A DNA stretch of 64,000 nt, taken from assembly GCA_034406715.1 (NCBI GenBank), contig CP137869.1, forward strand, positions 930,001 to 994,000, in the 5' to 3' direction. A program made the translations under genes and the position numbers. Positions 36,508 to 46,788 of this stretch are shown piece after piece; position 1 is the stretch's first letter; every line of letters starts with the position of its first letter. The notes under the pieces were generated by a model. That model did no database searches, was not told the origin of the DNA, and saw only the letters and a program-made list of their open reading frames with translations. The stretch comes from Rhodotorula mucilaginosa. Lineage: Eukaryota > Basidiomycota > Microbotryomycetes > Sporidiobolales > Sporidiobolaceae.

Positions 36508-37905
36508 ATGTCGTGTAAGTAGCAGAGGTCCCAAAGCTGCAGTCCACCAGTCTCACTCACTCTCCGCCTCTCTCTCGATGCAGACAACAACATCGGGTTG
36601 TCGACCCCGCGAGGGTCTGGCACGTCTGGTCACATCCAGGCAAACAGGTCGGCGTGAGTTGACACGCACGGACTAGTCTAAAGATGGCTAGGCACTGATT
36701 GACCACCCTGCTGCATCAGCCTCCGCCAGCGAGACCGCCCGCGTGATTCGGCGCCCGACTTGCACCGCCAGTCGTTCGCTTCGCGCGCACCCGACAAGGA
36801 GATCCTCGAGCACGAACGCAAACGCGCAGTCGAAGCCAAATGCTTCGAACTCCAAGTCTCGCTCGAGGATGACGGCGTCGAGGCGGACGAGATCGAGTCC
36901 CAAGTCGCTGCTCTCCGCGAGCGCCTCCTCGCCCAACAGTCGGTGGTCGGTGGCGCTATCAAGCCTCATGAGCGACACCAGATCGCCCAAGCGAAGCAAC
37001 AAGCCGACGAAAGGATGCGCAACGCCCTCGGCATCAAAGCCGACACCTTTGTCGAAGGCGCCTCGTTCGACCGCGAACTGCAAGAACGCCTCAAACTCGA
37101 GCGCCAAGCCGAACGCGAAAAGGCGCGCGAGGAACGTCTCAAGATTGAACAGGAACTGAAAGCCGATCGGGCCCGCGCGCAAGCTGCGAGGGACGAGCAG
37201 CGACAGAAGCACGAGCGCGAGATGGACCGCGAGCGGCAGAGGCAGCGGGACGAACTCGAACAGAGTCGGAGGGACCACGCGGCTCGTCTGCGGTCCATCA
37301 ACCCTTCCTCGGACCGCTTGCCGTACAGCGGCGGCGCCGCCGCCGGCGAAGGTCAACAGCAGGGGGAGAGGGGTCGGTCCCTCTCTCGCTCGCCTCCTCC
37401 CCGAGACGGAGCTGAGGATCCCCGCCACCGCCGCCCCCTCCGCCGTTACTCGTCCGACGATTCGCGCTCCCGCTCCCGCTCCCGGTCTCGGTCTCTCGAG
37501 CGCCGAGGAGGCCCATCTGGTGGCGGTGTTCGCCGCGGTGGGTCTCGTTCCCCTTCGCCTGCGCCGTACAGTCGCCGTCGCCCCTCCTCGCGGAGCAGGT
37601 CTCCCCCTCGGCGTCGACAACGTCGTGATTCACCTTCACGATCTCGCTCCCGGTCACGGTCGCGATCGCGGTCGCCTCCTCCGCCGGCGGCGCGTCGTCG
37701 AGCCGCCTCGAGGTCGAGGTCGAGGTCGAGGTCGAGGTCGAGGTCCCCTGCGCGGCGGTCGGTATCGCCCCCTCCTCCTCGACGCAGGAGGGATAGCTTG
37801 AGTCCCTCGCCACCTAGGAGAGGAGGACGAGGCCGCTCGCGGTCGATGAGCATGAGCATGAGTCCGTCGCCGCCGCCTGCTGCCGCCGCAGCGGGTAGAC
37901 GTTAA
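36508..37905 (+). CDS. CWC21: CWC21/SRRM2-like spliceosomal protein with RS tail
   Basis: Component of the catalytic spliceosome near the 5' splice site, bound by Prp8 and Snu114 in yeast. Exons: 36508..36514 (7 nt), 36584..36653, 36720..37905; 420 residues. The N-terminus MSYNNIGLSTPRGSGTSGHI matches the invariant Cwc21/SRm300 start. The cwf21 domain follows (DKEILEHERKRAVEAKCFEL, ESQVAALRERLL). A long Glu/Arg coiled-coil stretch (about residues 150 to 210) precedes an RS/RP-rich tail (SRSRSRSRS runs). Yeast Cwc21 is only about 135 residues; the RS tail makes this more like human SRRM2. Only the 7-nt first exon plus two splices yields this N-terminus. Confidence 0.92.
37695..37750 (+). repeat. 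AGGTCG hexamer repeat coding for Arg-Ser
   Basis: About seven tandem copies of a six-base unit (GTCGAG/AGGTCG phase) within the CWC21 RS tail, at roughly 37709..37748. They are in frame and add Arg-Ser dipeptides. Confidence 0.75.
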
Positions 37906-38208
37906 CGCCAAACAAGTCAGCTTTTCTTGGAGTCCATGTCTGCACCACTTGTAGTTCTTCCACTGTGTACTGTTTCAATACCCAAAAGAGCTTGCATGCT
38001 TCATTATCTGACGGCGCTCTGTGACCCGAGAACAAAAACGCCGAAGCGACCGAAGTGACGATGTGCCAGCTCGTCGCTCTGTCCGAGATGCATACTCCCG
38101 CTTTCAAAGGTTTGCCAGCGGCGGTGTGAATAAGTGTGCGGAATGCGTGTGTGTGTGTGATTACAACAAGGAAGAGATGATAGAACGTGAGCAAGAAGGA
38201 ACCAGGCT
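37906..38208. other. convergent 3' region, CWC21 / PWP2
   Basis: 303 bp, AT-richer than flanking coding DNA, with a GTGTGTGTGTG stretch near 38147..38158. Presumed 3' UTRs of both genes. Confidence 0.5.
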
Positions 38209-41200
38209 TCACAGCTCGATCTGCATCCTCCGCTCCGAGGTCTGCAGCCGCGAGTCCTGATCCTCCGCCAGACCGAGGACTTGATTCGCCATCTCGGCTT
38301 CGTCTGCGAGTTGCCGCGTCCGCTGCTGGTCGAGGATGAACTCGAGCGAGAACGAGTTCTCGTCCGAGAGTTTGACGATCGACTCTTGCACGTCCGTCAA
38401 CCCTTTTTGCAACCCACGGAAGATCGCCGCGTGCTGCGTCGAGTGCAATCGGAGGTGTTTGCCGTGCGCGGCAAAGAGGGACGAGATCCACACGAGGTGG
38501 AACTCGACGTGAGGCGACTTTTCGAGTTGAACGCCGAGGAACCGCAGGACCGGTTCGAGGTACGTGACCGGCAACTGGCGCGCGAGGAGGGCGATCGCCG
38601 AAGGGGGGATCGACTCGTACACGGTCTGGAGCAAGGGTCGCTCGTTCAACCGGAGGGCCATCACGAGCGCTTTGAGGTAATGCCGCTCCTCATGCAGGGT
38701 CTCGAGGATCGTCGCCGGCGTGATGTCGACGTCGAGCTCGAACGGATCAAACGTGATCGAGTCGTCGAGCGAGTAGATCAACAACCCTTCGGTCGAAGCT
38801 GCAGCCCACGATCGCCCCGTCGGCGAAAACTTGACACTCTTGGTCCGCGCCTCGGGTCGGTACTTGCGCCGCGAGAGATCACCCCCCTTCGCACCCGGCA
38901 ACGACTTGTCGATCCGATCTTCGAGGTCCGACAGTTCGCCGCGATCGTCGACCAACTCGCGCGGGCCCGACTCGGTCAAGTTGCGGCTGTCGAGGAACTC
39001 TTGCGTCCCGTCGAGGGACAAGTTTTGCGAGATCTGGAACCGACGGAGCAAGACTCCGTCGCGGGCGTCGTACAGGCAGACGTGTTTGCTGTTGCCGCCC
39101 GCGAGGATGCAGGACCCGTCAGCGGTATAACTCAACGAGTTGAACGCCTTGCCGGACGAGTTGTTGGCCGCCGTGACCCGGTCGTCCACCTTGCGACCGC
39201 CCGAGATGTCTTTCCTCCCTTCGATCAGAGTGCGCTGCACCCCGTCGACCACGTTCCAGAGCGAGATCTGCCCGTCCAGCGTCGAGACGGCAATCTCTTT
39301 CCCGTCGGGACGGAACGCGAGCGCGAGCGCGTCCGCCTTGAGCGGGAACGGTTCGACCGCCGTACTCCGTCCATACGTGTCCCAGACTCGGATCGACTTG
39401 TCCCACGAAGCCGAGACGAGGCGATCCCCGAGCGGTGAGAACGCCAACGCCGAGACGGGGCCTTCGTGTCCGGCGAGGAGGTCAATCAGTTTGCCCGTCT
39501 GAGTCGACCACATGTAGATCTCGAAGCCGTCTCCGGTCCCGCCGGCGCAGACAATCTCGCCGGACGGGTCGACCGCAAGCGAGTTGAACTGGACCGGCGA
39601 CGGCGTCGTGAACGTTCGGAAGTTGCGGTACCGGATCAGGTCGAACGCGCGGACGGTCCCGTCGAGCGAAGCCGAGAACACCACCTGCCCCTGCTTGGCA
39701 AACTCGACCGCCGTGACGGCCGACGCGTGGTCCTCGAACGTGACGAAACAGAACCCGCTCGTCGCGTTCCAGATCTTGACCTTGCCGTCGTCACCCCCCG
39801 TCGCGACTTGTTGACCGTCAGCGCTGTACGAGAGCGTGTTCATGTCAAAGTAGTGCCCCTGCTGTTTCAAGATGTACGATTCCGACTGCCACTCCCACAC
39901 GAGGAGCTGGCCGAGTTTGCTCGCGCCGAACGCGAGCCATTCCCCGGACGGGTTCACCGCGACCGAGGTGATCTTTTCTTGCGAGACCGACAGCGTGTGG
40001 ACGTTGGTGAAGGAGGGCATCTCCCACAGGCCAAAGACGCCGTCCGAGAAGCCGACGATGAGCAGGTTGGACGCGGCGTGCCACGTCGTCGAGACGACTT
40101 TGGTCCCGACCCGCATAAAGTAGTGCCTCTGCTGGATGCCCCACCGAGTGTGCGCGATCGTGTTGTCGGGACCGCTCGAGGTCGAAGCGAGGGGACCCGC
40201 ACCGAGCGGGAGTCGCTCTGCCTCGTCCTCGTCGCTCGAGTCGTCACTGTCTTCGTTGTCGTCCTCTTTCTTGGCCCAAGTGAAGACGGCTCCGTCCCTC
40301 GAGACGGTGTAGATCTGCATGCGATCGGGGTCTGTCAGAGACAAACTCTTTTGCGACGGCTTGGCTCGGCTGAGCGGCCGGTCAACAGAACGTACCGTCT
40401 TGTGATCCTGGGAAAAGTAGGCCGCCAGGACCGCGTCCCTGTGTCCGGCGAAAGTGCGTGGTCGGTAGCCTTCGACAGGGTAGAGGGTGTACAATCGCGC
40501 CGTCATATCCTTGGACGTGGTCAAGAAGAAACTGTAAAGAAACAGCAGCGAAGCGGAAGATCAGATCCCTCCTAACAATCTCGCACGACTCGGAGACCTC
40601 CGAACGCACCGAGAGTCGGCACTCCATTGAATTGACAAGACGTCGTCGTAGTGGCCGGTGTATTCGCGGTGGAGGACAAAGGGGGCGAATTCGCGGGCGA
40701 GGTGCGAAGGCGTTTGCCACACCTGGATTTTCGACCCGTGCGTCGCGGCGATGAACCTGCATCCAAGCGGGGAGATCAGCCTCGTTCTTTCTGGGTAGTG
40801 GATTGGGCTCGATTCTGCCAGAGGGCGACTTACTTTCCGTCTGGCGAGAACTTGATATCGCGGACTGGCTTTTTGAAGTTGAAGTGGTGCAAGACGGTCG
40901 ACCGCTTGAAGTTGACGAGGATCGCTCGGCCATCTGCGTGTGTGCACAGGTTGGTGGTGATGGTCAGCTGCATCCACAAGGCCTCAGGGGGGAAAGCCGG
41001 AGTGCGCACCTTCGTCGACCGAGATCAGGACTGTTGCATCGGGCGAGAGGGCGATCCGGGCAATGTTCTTGCGGTTCTCGAATGCGAGCGTTCGTGACTT
41101 GTTGCTAGCGGGGGGTAAGTGCTGGCAGTCAGCTTTCCATCCCTCGAGGAACCACGGGAGAGAGGGGATTGGGACCGACTTTACGAGGTCAAAGACCGAG

Positions 41201-41361
41201 ACGCGGTTCCCGACCGGGCTGATGACCGAGTTGCCGTCCGGGGTGAATACGACGTTGCCCTGCTTGTAGACGGTTCCGCAGAGGTTGGAGAAGCGGAACG
41301 AGGACGCTGCGGGCGTCTTGTAGAGCGGCGCAGCAGCGGTCGAACTCGAGGCGACGGCCAT
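38209..41361 (-). CDS. PWP2: PWP2, U3 snoRNP (UtpB) WD-repeat protein
   Basis: Scaffold of the UtpB module of the small-subunit processome, needed for 18S rRNA maturation in the nucleolus. Exons (minus): 41361..41180, 41104..41010, 40933..40834, 40756..40610, 40531..40396, 40314..38209; 921 residues, close to the yeast protein's 923. Tandem WD propellers: FRFSNLCGTVYKQGNVVFTP at the N-terminus, SRTLAFENRKNIARIALSPD, HREYTGHYDDVLSIQWS, FFLTTSKDMTARLYTL, IYTVSRDGAVFTW, WGIQQRHYFM, HEGPVSALAFSPLGD and SWDKSIRVWDT. The C-terminal Utp12 domain (LHEERHYLKALVMALRLNE and following) then ends MQIEL. An acidic loop sits in the first propeller (DSDDSSDEDEAE). Confidence 0.95.
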
Positions 41362-41707
41362 CCTTGTCTCCCTCCGCCTGTCGATGGGTAGGGTCAGAGC
41401 TGACGAGAGGTTCCAAACTGTTCCGGCGTTCGCTTGTTCGACCTCTATGCACGAGGCGGTGGGCTCGAGTCGAAGTCAACTTTCCGCAAGCTCGACGATC
41501 AAGTTTCATCGGTTCGCGTCTCTAGACCGCTCTCGTTCGCGCTCTTCCGTTCCTGCTATACGTGGTCAAACTCAGTCAGGTCTATATACGCTGCTCCGCC
41601 CGCTTCTTCCAGCACGGCTTTGTCCTCGCTTGAATTGCTGCTTGCACCGCCTCACTCTCCATCTTGCCCTCTCGCTATACGCACTCGTCAGGACAGGACA
41701 GGACGGG
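41362..41707. promoter_or_regulatory. divergent promoter, PWP2 / PrpF-like
   Basis: 346 bp between ATGs on opposite strands. A TCTATATACG stretch at 41581..41590 lies about 120 bp before the PrpF-like ATG and could be a TATA element. No RRPE/PAC ribosome-biogenesis element was noticed on the PWP2 side. Confidence 0.4.
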
Positions 41708-43231
41708 ATGCCACCGACAGGGATTCCTGCTTCGTTCTGGAGGGGCGGGACCTCCCGCGGTTTGCTCTTCAGACCCGGACACCTCGCGCCGTACCCGCCC
41801 CACGTCCGAGACCGCATCATCTTCACCGCCCTCGGCTCTCCAGACCCTGCAGGTGCGGTACTGCGGCCTGCACACTCATCCAGCTTGTCCGGGGTCCGCT
41901 CACCCTGTCTTGCCCCTGTCCTGCACGCGCAGGTCGGCAGATCTCGGGGTTGGGTGGCGGCGTCTCGTCCCTCTCGAAAGTCGCCATCGTCGGCGTGCCC
42001 GGTGAGGGCCTCGAAGAGGCGACGCACTGGGGCACTTTGCCAGGCGTGTCGTGGGCGGATGACGGATCGAGGAACGGCCAAGAGTGGGACCTGGTCTACC
42101 GCTTTGCCCAGGTTGGCGTCCGAGAACCTGTCCTGGATTGGTACGCATAAAGGAAACCCAGAGCGAAAGGGGGTCGGCAGTGATGCTGACGGTCGGAGAT
42201 TCGACCCCACTCGCAGGACAGCGAGTTGTGGCAACATGTTTACCGCAGCCGCGATTGCCGGTCTCTCGCTCCTGCCCTACACCACCCTCTTCACCCGCGC
42301 CCGTTCCGGCCTCCCTCGTCTCTTCCCAAACGACCCCGACAGCCCGCTCCTCTTTCCCCTCTCGATCCTCTCGGCTTCGAACGGCGTCTTGATGCGCGCC
42401 CGAGTCCCGATCGACCCGTATTCGCTCGAATTGTGGGAACCCTTTCCGGGCGAGGGAGCAGAGATTGCGGGCGTTCCCGGGAGGGACGAACCGGGAGTGA
42501 TGGTGGAGATGCCGCTCGACGGAGGAGCGGGAGCGGAAGGCGGCCTCGTCACAGGGAATTTGGAGGACAAAGTCAGGCTTGGAGACGGCACCGAGGTCAC
42601 CGTTTCGATCGTGTCGTCCGGACTTCCCAACATTTTCCTGCCCATCTCGTCCCTCCGAGAGGCACAGGTCGAGGTTCCAGACGACCTGCTCGCGCTCCCT
42701 GCGTCGACCCTCTCGGCGAACGCGCAACTGTGCCACCTCCTCGAAAACATCCGCACCACCGCCGCCGCTCAATTCTCCATCCCACTCTCGCTCGCTTCCC
42801 CCAAGATCACACTCGTCGGTCCGATCCCTCCGAGTGGATACAAGACAACAGCTGGTGGAACCGTCAAGGCAGACGGGGAGGCCGATTTGTTGGTCCGCGC
42901 GATTAGTTCGGGAGATTGGCATGCGACGATTCCGGGGACGACGCTCGGAGCTCTCAACGTCGCTGCCGGGACCAGAGGAACGGTCGTGCATGAGCTGATG
43001 CCAGCCCGCGCGGCGGCGGTGTCGGCCGGCGGGGATGACAAGGTCGTGACGGTCCGTGCGGCTCACGCGGCCGGCGTCGCCGAGTCGTCGGTCCGGTTCG
43101 CGAGAGACGGCACGCCCGAGTCGGTCGTGATGGTTCGGACGGCGAGGGAGATCATGCGCGGCGAGGTGATGATCCCGGAGAGGGTCTTGTCGTCGTTCGT
43201 GTCGGCACCATGGCCCGCGGGATTCGCTTGA
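41708..43231 (+). CDS. PrpF-family isomerase (methylaconitate / oxalomesaconate type)
   Basis: PrpF-fold protein (two diaminopimelate-epimerase-like halves). Members isomerise 2-methylaconitate or tautomerise 4-oxalomesaconate; the fungal substrate is unclear. Exons: 41708..41852, 41933..42140, 42217..43231; 455 residues. Landmarks: IPASFWRGGTSRGLLF at the N-terminus, LGGGVSSLSKVAIV, the CGNM cysteine motif (WTASCGNMFTAAAIAG) where the active-site Cys of PrpF lies, SILSASNGVLMRARVPID, SSGLPNIFLP, and a C-terminal SSVRFARDGTPESVVMVRTA segment with the family's usual RTAR. It has no mitochondrial leader that I can see. Confidence 0.85.
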   Translation: MPPTGIPASFWRGGTSRGLLFRPGHLAPYPPHVRDRIIFTALGSPDPAGAVLRPAHSSSLSGVRSPCLAPVLHAQVGRSRGWVAASRPSRKSPSSACPVRASKRRRTGALCQACRGRMTDRGTAKSGTWSTALPRLASENLSWIGTHKGNPERKGVGSDADGRRFDPTRRTASCGNMFTAAAIAGLSLLPYTTLFTRARSGLPRLFPNDPDSPLLFPLSILSASNGVLMRARVPIDPYSLELWEPFPGEGAEIAGVPGRDEPGVMVEMPLDGGAGAEGGLVTGNLEDKVRLGDGTEVTVSIVSSGLPNIFLPISSLREAQVEVPDDLLALPASTLSANAQLCHLLENIRTTAAAQFSIPLSLASPKITLVGPIPPSGYKTTAGGTVKADGEADLLVRAISSGDWHATIPGTTLGALNVAAGTRGTVVHELMPARAAAVSAGGDDKVVTVRAAHAAGVAESSVRFARDGTPESVVMVRTAREIMRGEVMIPERVLSSFVSAPWPAGFA

Positions 43232-43419
43232 ACAGGCCGCCACTAATTGGACGGTGATTCCACCCTATCATCTGTATAGAATACTGCGTCTTTCCTCTGC
43301 ATTTGCGCTATTCGGAGACGAAGAAAAGCTTTTTCATTAAGCGCGACGCCCCCCACTCGCGCTTTGCACGTGTTTCTGGCTCTTCCCTTCGACGCGCTCT
43401 CGAGGACTCACGAGGAGGG

Positions 43420-44802
43420 ATGTCTGTGGTTCAATTCACGTCCGCACAGTTGGCAGAGCAGGCGTTCGCTGCCGCTCACCGGTGCGCCCGCGGCTCTGCC
43501 GTTGCCTCGTCGTCGAGGAGTCGTTGTTGGCTCGGCGAGAGTGGCAAAGACGGTCCGGTGCGCTCGCTCTTTAGCTTGTACTCCGAACGCGCATGGACGT
43601 GCTCACAACTATCGGCTTGACAGGAGTCCTCGCTCAGCTCTGCCGGCTCGCTCTCGGATCAAGAAGAGGGCTGCGACGACGACGACGAGTGGGACGACGA
43701 CGTCGACAACGGCGAACTCGTCGACGAACGGTTCTTGGACCCGGAGAGTCCGCTCGGGAGGGCGATGGAGATCATTGGGAGGGCAAGGAATTTGTCGTCT
43801 GTGCCGGCGCAGTTTGTGCATCGCCTCGACCCGGACTGGCTCGCTCGTGCCGACGGCTTTGCGGGTGAGAACAGCCTCGACTCGCGACGGAGGAGGTCGC
43901 CGCTCTCTACGGAATACATAGAGCTGATGTTTCGACTCTCCCGATCAGAGCATTGCTGCGATCGACTCTGGACTCTCGAGGCACTCCGCGGTTCAGACTG
44001 CCTCGGAACTTACTCTACCCGCCTCTCGGACGGCACGCTCGACTACTACCTCGGCTTCCACGGCGAACGTGCCGAAGACGCGATACCTTATCATGATCTC
44101 CACGCTTGGATCCAGCAGCACGAAGGATCATCCTCAGGAGAAGCAACGGCGGTCACTGCAGCGGCGGTGGAAGAAATTCTGACGCCGACTCCGCGACCTG
44201 GACCGCCGCCGAGGCTCGGTCGGCCGTCGACTTCGTCGCGAGGGAGCCAGTTCTTCGAGGCCTCTGCTGCTCTCCTGACTCAGATGCGTGCCCCGCCTTC
44301 TGCCGTCTCTGCGCGGATGCCCACTCCGCGGAGACGTCCACCGGTCTCCACGCCGCCGGCCGTCGATACAGGCGACGACGACGATAGCCGCAGCCCTGCA
44401 TCGATGCCCGAATCGGCTCGTCAGGAGCTGTACGAGCTGTATCAGTACACCTCGAACGGATCGCGCGCGCGGCACGCATCCTCCGGCGAAGGTGGTGATC
44501 GTGCGACCGAAACCGACTCGCTCGCTTCGGGATTGCAGCAGATCGACCTCGACCCTCTAAGGCTCGTGAATACCATGGATCCGTCTCCGGGCGGCCAGGA
44601 GGAGGAGCACGAGGCGGCGCGGGAGCTCTGGTACGAGGAAGAAGAGATTGTGGAAGAAGAAGAGGAAGATGAACTGGCGGAGCAGGACTTGCACGAGCAC
44701 CTCCAGCGATGCGATGACATCGAAGCGGAGGCAGCAGAGCGGGAGCGCGATCAGTCCGAGCAGGCGAGGCGGCAAAGATCAGGAGGACCCGTCGGACGTT
44801 GA
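43420..44802 (+). CDS. unknown acidic protein
   Basis: Family not recognised. Exons 43420..43557 and 43624..44802 give 438 residues; the donor GTGCGC at 43558 was chosen because it alone keeps phase with the long second exon, so the N-terminus is provisional. Visible: an acidic patch (EEGCDDDDEWDDDVDNGE), a folded-looking middle (AMEIIGRARNLSSVPAQFVH, TLEALRGSDCLGTYSTRLSD, LDYYLGFHGERAEDAIPYH), then a Pro/Ser/Thr-rich low-complexity half. A strongly acidic coiled stretch ([20 protein letters not shown]) and a charged C-terminus follow. No TM segment or signal peptide. Codon use looks like that of its neighbours. Confidence 0.7.
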
Positions 44803-44911
44803 TCACGTAGGTCAGGATTCACGAACTGGAAGTTTGGGGTTCTAAGAAAGGGCACGACAACAAGTGATCTGCAACAAGGACTGAGAAAGAAGAAACGCTC
44901 TGTACTCCGGT

Positions 44912-46430
44912 TCAGCCCTGCCAGTTGGGCGTGCCCGCCACGCTGGACCCAGGCGTCCCGACCTGCAAATCCCCCGCCTGCTGCGCCTTTTCCAGCTCGA
45001 GCTTCTTGCGTTCCTTTCTCCGCTGCGCCTGCGCCCGCTTCTGCTGCTGCTGGAGCCGCTTCTTCTCCAACGCCGCCTTGTCCCGTTCACTCCGTTCCAG
45101 CGCGGCTTGCTGAGATTCGGGCGCGGCGGCGGCGGCGGCGTGGACGTCGACGCCGACTGCACCCGCACCCGCAGCGAGTTTGGCAGCCTTTTTCTGCTGC
45201 GTGGCCGTGTTGATGACCGTCGCGCTGATCCCCGAACCGGAATCCGACATCATCCCGTCGAGCGCTTTCGGCTTCTTGTGCGGTCGCCCCGAGGTGACCG
45301 ACACGGCGGGTGAGGCGGCCCGAGAATGCCGAGGCGAGTCGCGCGCGGCGTGGGCTTGTTGCGCGCTCGCGACGGCGGGGATTGCTGACGCGTGAACGGC
45401 CGCTCCCTGGTGAGTTGATTGTTGTTGTTGTTGCTGAGCACCGCCTAGACGAATAGAGGTCGCGCTCGAACCAGGTTGAGCAGCCAAAGTCGGGTTCTGC
45501 TGCCGTTCTCGGTAGGCCTGAATGAACGCCAGTCGCGAGAATGCCGGTCCGCGCGTGCGCGGCACCCCTTCGTCGCCGACCTTCATGAGCTTCTCGTGCT
45601 CTTCCCGTTCGCGCTTCTGACCCTCTTCGCCATCGTCGCCATCGCTGCAATCACCCGTGCTGCAGAAACGGTTCCGTTTCGGTGGGCGAAGCGTCGTTGC
45701 TCGCAGCATCGAGTTGGCGATTCGGGAAGTCTGGATCGACGGGGCGAGGCAAAGCGGAGGCATCGTGCGATTCTGCGTAGGCATGTTGAAAGGTCAGGCA
45801 CTCATCTGTGGAGTAGATCCGGATTATCGTGGGCGGTATACGCACGAGAATGACGGATTCGATCTCGACAGCCTCGTCCTCTGTCCAGCCGACCTCGTTG
45901 CGCCCGGCGGCCGCTGCCTCCTGCTCCATCTTGCGGCTCGCGATACTCAATTCTGTCCATAGCGTAGCCGGATTCGGGGCGAGGACGATCCGGTACACTT
46001 CTGCCTTTGAAGCGGCGGGGATCTCGCGGTTCTGAGCGAGCGAGAAGGACGCGCTCAGACTCGAGCGGAGGTTGGGCGGATTCGCGGCGGGCGACTGGCG
46101 GTGATCGTGGACCTCGACGATGAGGCAGCCTGTAGGTAGGAGTCGAGTCAGCCCCTCGCTCTTCTTTGGGGAAGTAGGTGGAAAGGACTCGCCGTCATAG
46201 TAGCGGACGCCGGCGTCGTCGAGGACGTCGAGCAAGTCGGTCGGGAGTTTCTGCTCCCTGACTGCCTCGAGGAAGCACTTCATGGGCGAGTCGTAGCCAA
46301 AGTTGCCATGCTGGTGCTCGAAGCGGAAGTGGGTCGGGTACAGGTGGATCACGACGGACGGAGGGGCGCGCCGGTGTCGCTTCAGGACTTGGCGCGTGAA
46401 CCGCGTCAGGTTGTACGTCGCGCCCGACAT
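44912..46430 (-). CDS. SPT20: SPT20, SAGA complex subunit
   Basis: Structural subunit of the SAGA coactivator. Exons (minus): 46430..46193, 46129..45846, 45772..44912; 460 residues. The Spt20 domain is clear: RAPPSVVIHLYPTHFRFEHQ, FGYDSPMKCFLEAVREQKLP, VRYYDGCLIVEVHDHRQSP, VYRIVLAPNPATLWTELS, and after intron 2 PPLCLAPSIQTSRIANSMLR. The C-terminus is charged, then Gln/Ala-rich (a CAA-coded Gln run near 45418..45437), ending in a Lys/Arg/Glu helix. Intron 1 (63 nt) has GC-AG ends, is a multiple of three and has no stop, so read-through would insert 21 residues in the middle of YYDGCLIVEV. Intron 2 (73 nt, GTGCGT) is required to move into the frame carrying PPLCLAPS. Confidence 0.9.
46130..46192 (-). 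other. GC-AG, in-frame stopless intron in SPT20
   Basis: 63 nt, donor GCGAGT, branch GGCTGACT, acceptor CCTACAG. Its removal restores the family sequence YYDGCLIVEVHDH. Confidence 0.8.
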
Positions 46431-46788
46431 CTTCGAGCGTGTCCCCTCGTTCCAAGAGCAGTCGGCGCGGAGTTGAGATGAGGGACGATCGAGGCGGCAA
46501 CGGCGGCGAAGTAGAGTCGGCAAGCTGCAGAAGTGCTGTAGAGCCTTCACGGACAACGATGGTCTCTGGTGCGTCTGTACGTTCGACTGTGCCGGGTCTC
46601 AAGATGACGCCCTATACAAAAAGACTCGGCTCGACTTCTCCGATAAACGCCGCTCTCGACGTCGGTCTCGGCCACAGACTTCTAAGCATGGCTTGCATCT
46701 ACTGTTTACAACAAGAGGAGATAGTGTCTCTCGAGGGAGCGCAAACATCTACGAGCACGAGATTGGCTCGTCCAGGAGATAGCCCGAT
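46431..46788. other. intergenic between two minus-strand genes
   Basis: 358 bp carrying the SPT20 promoter and the 3' end of the TFB-like gene. No other feature recognised. Confidence 0.5.

Noticed and set aside
38281-40575. Two long plus-strand open frames (385 and 369 codons)
   Set aside because: Antisense to the PWP2 propellers; no family motif, Arg/Asp-rich composition.
41900-43243. 447-codon minus-strand open frame
   Set aside because: Antisense to PrpF-like exons 2 and 3, which carry clear family motifs.
45653-45845. Continuing SPT20 exon 2 straight through to a stop near 45653
   Set aside because: The continuation lacks the family block; a 73-nt GTGCGT intron leads to PPLCLAPSIQTSRIAN in another frame.
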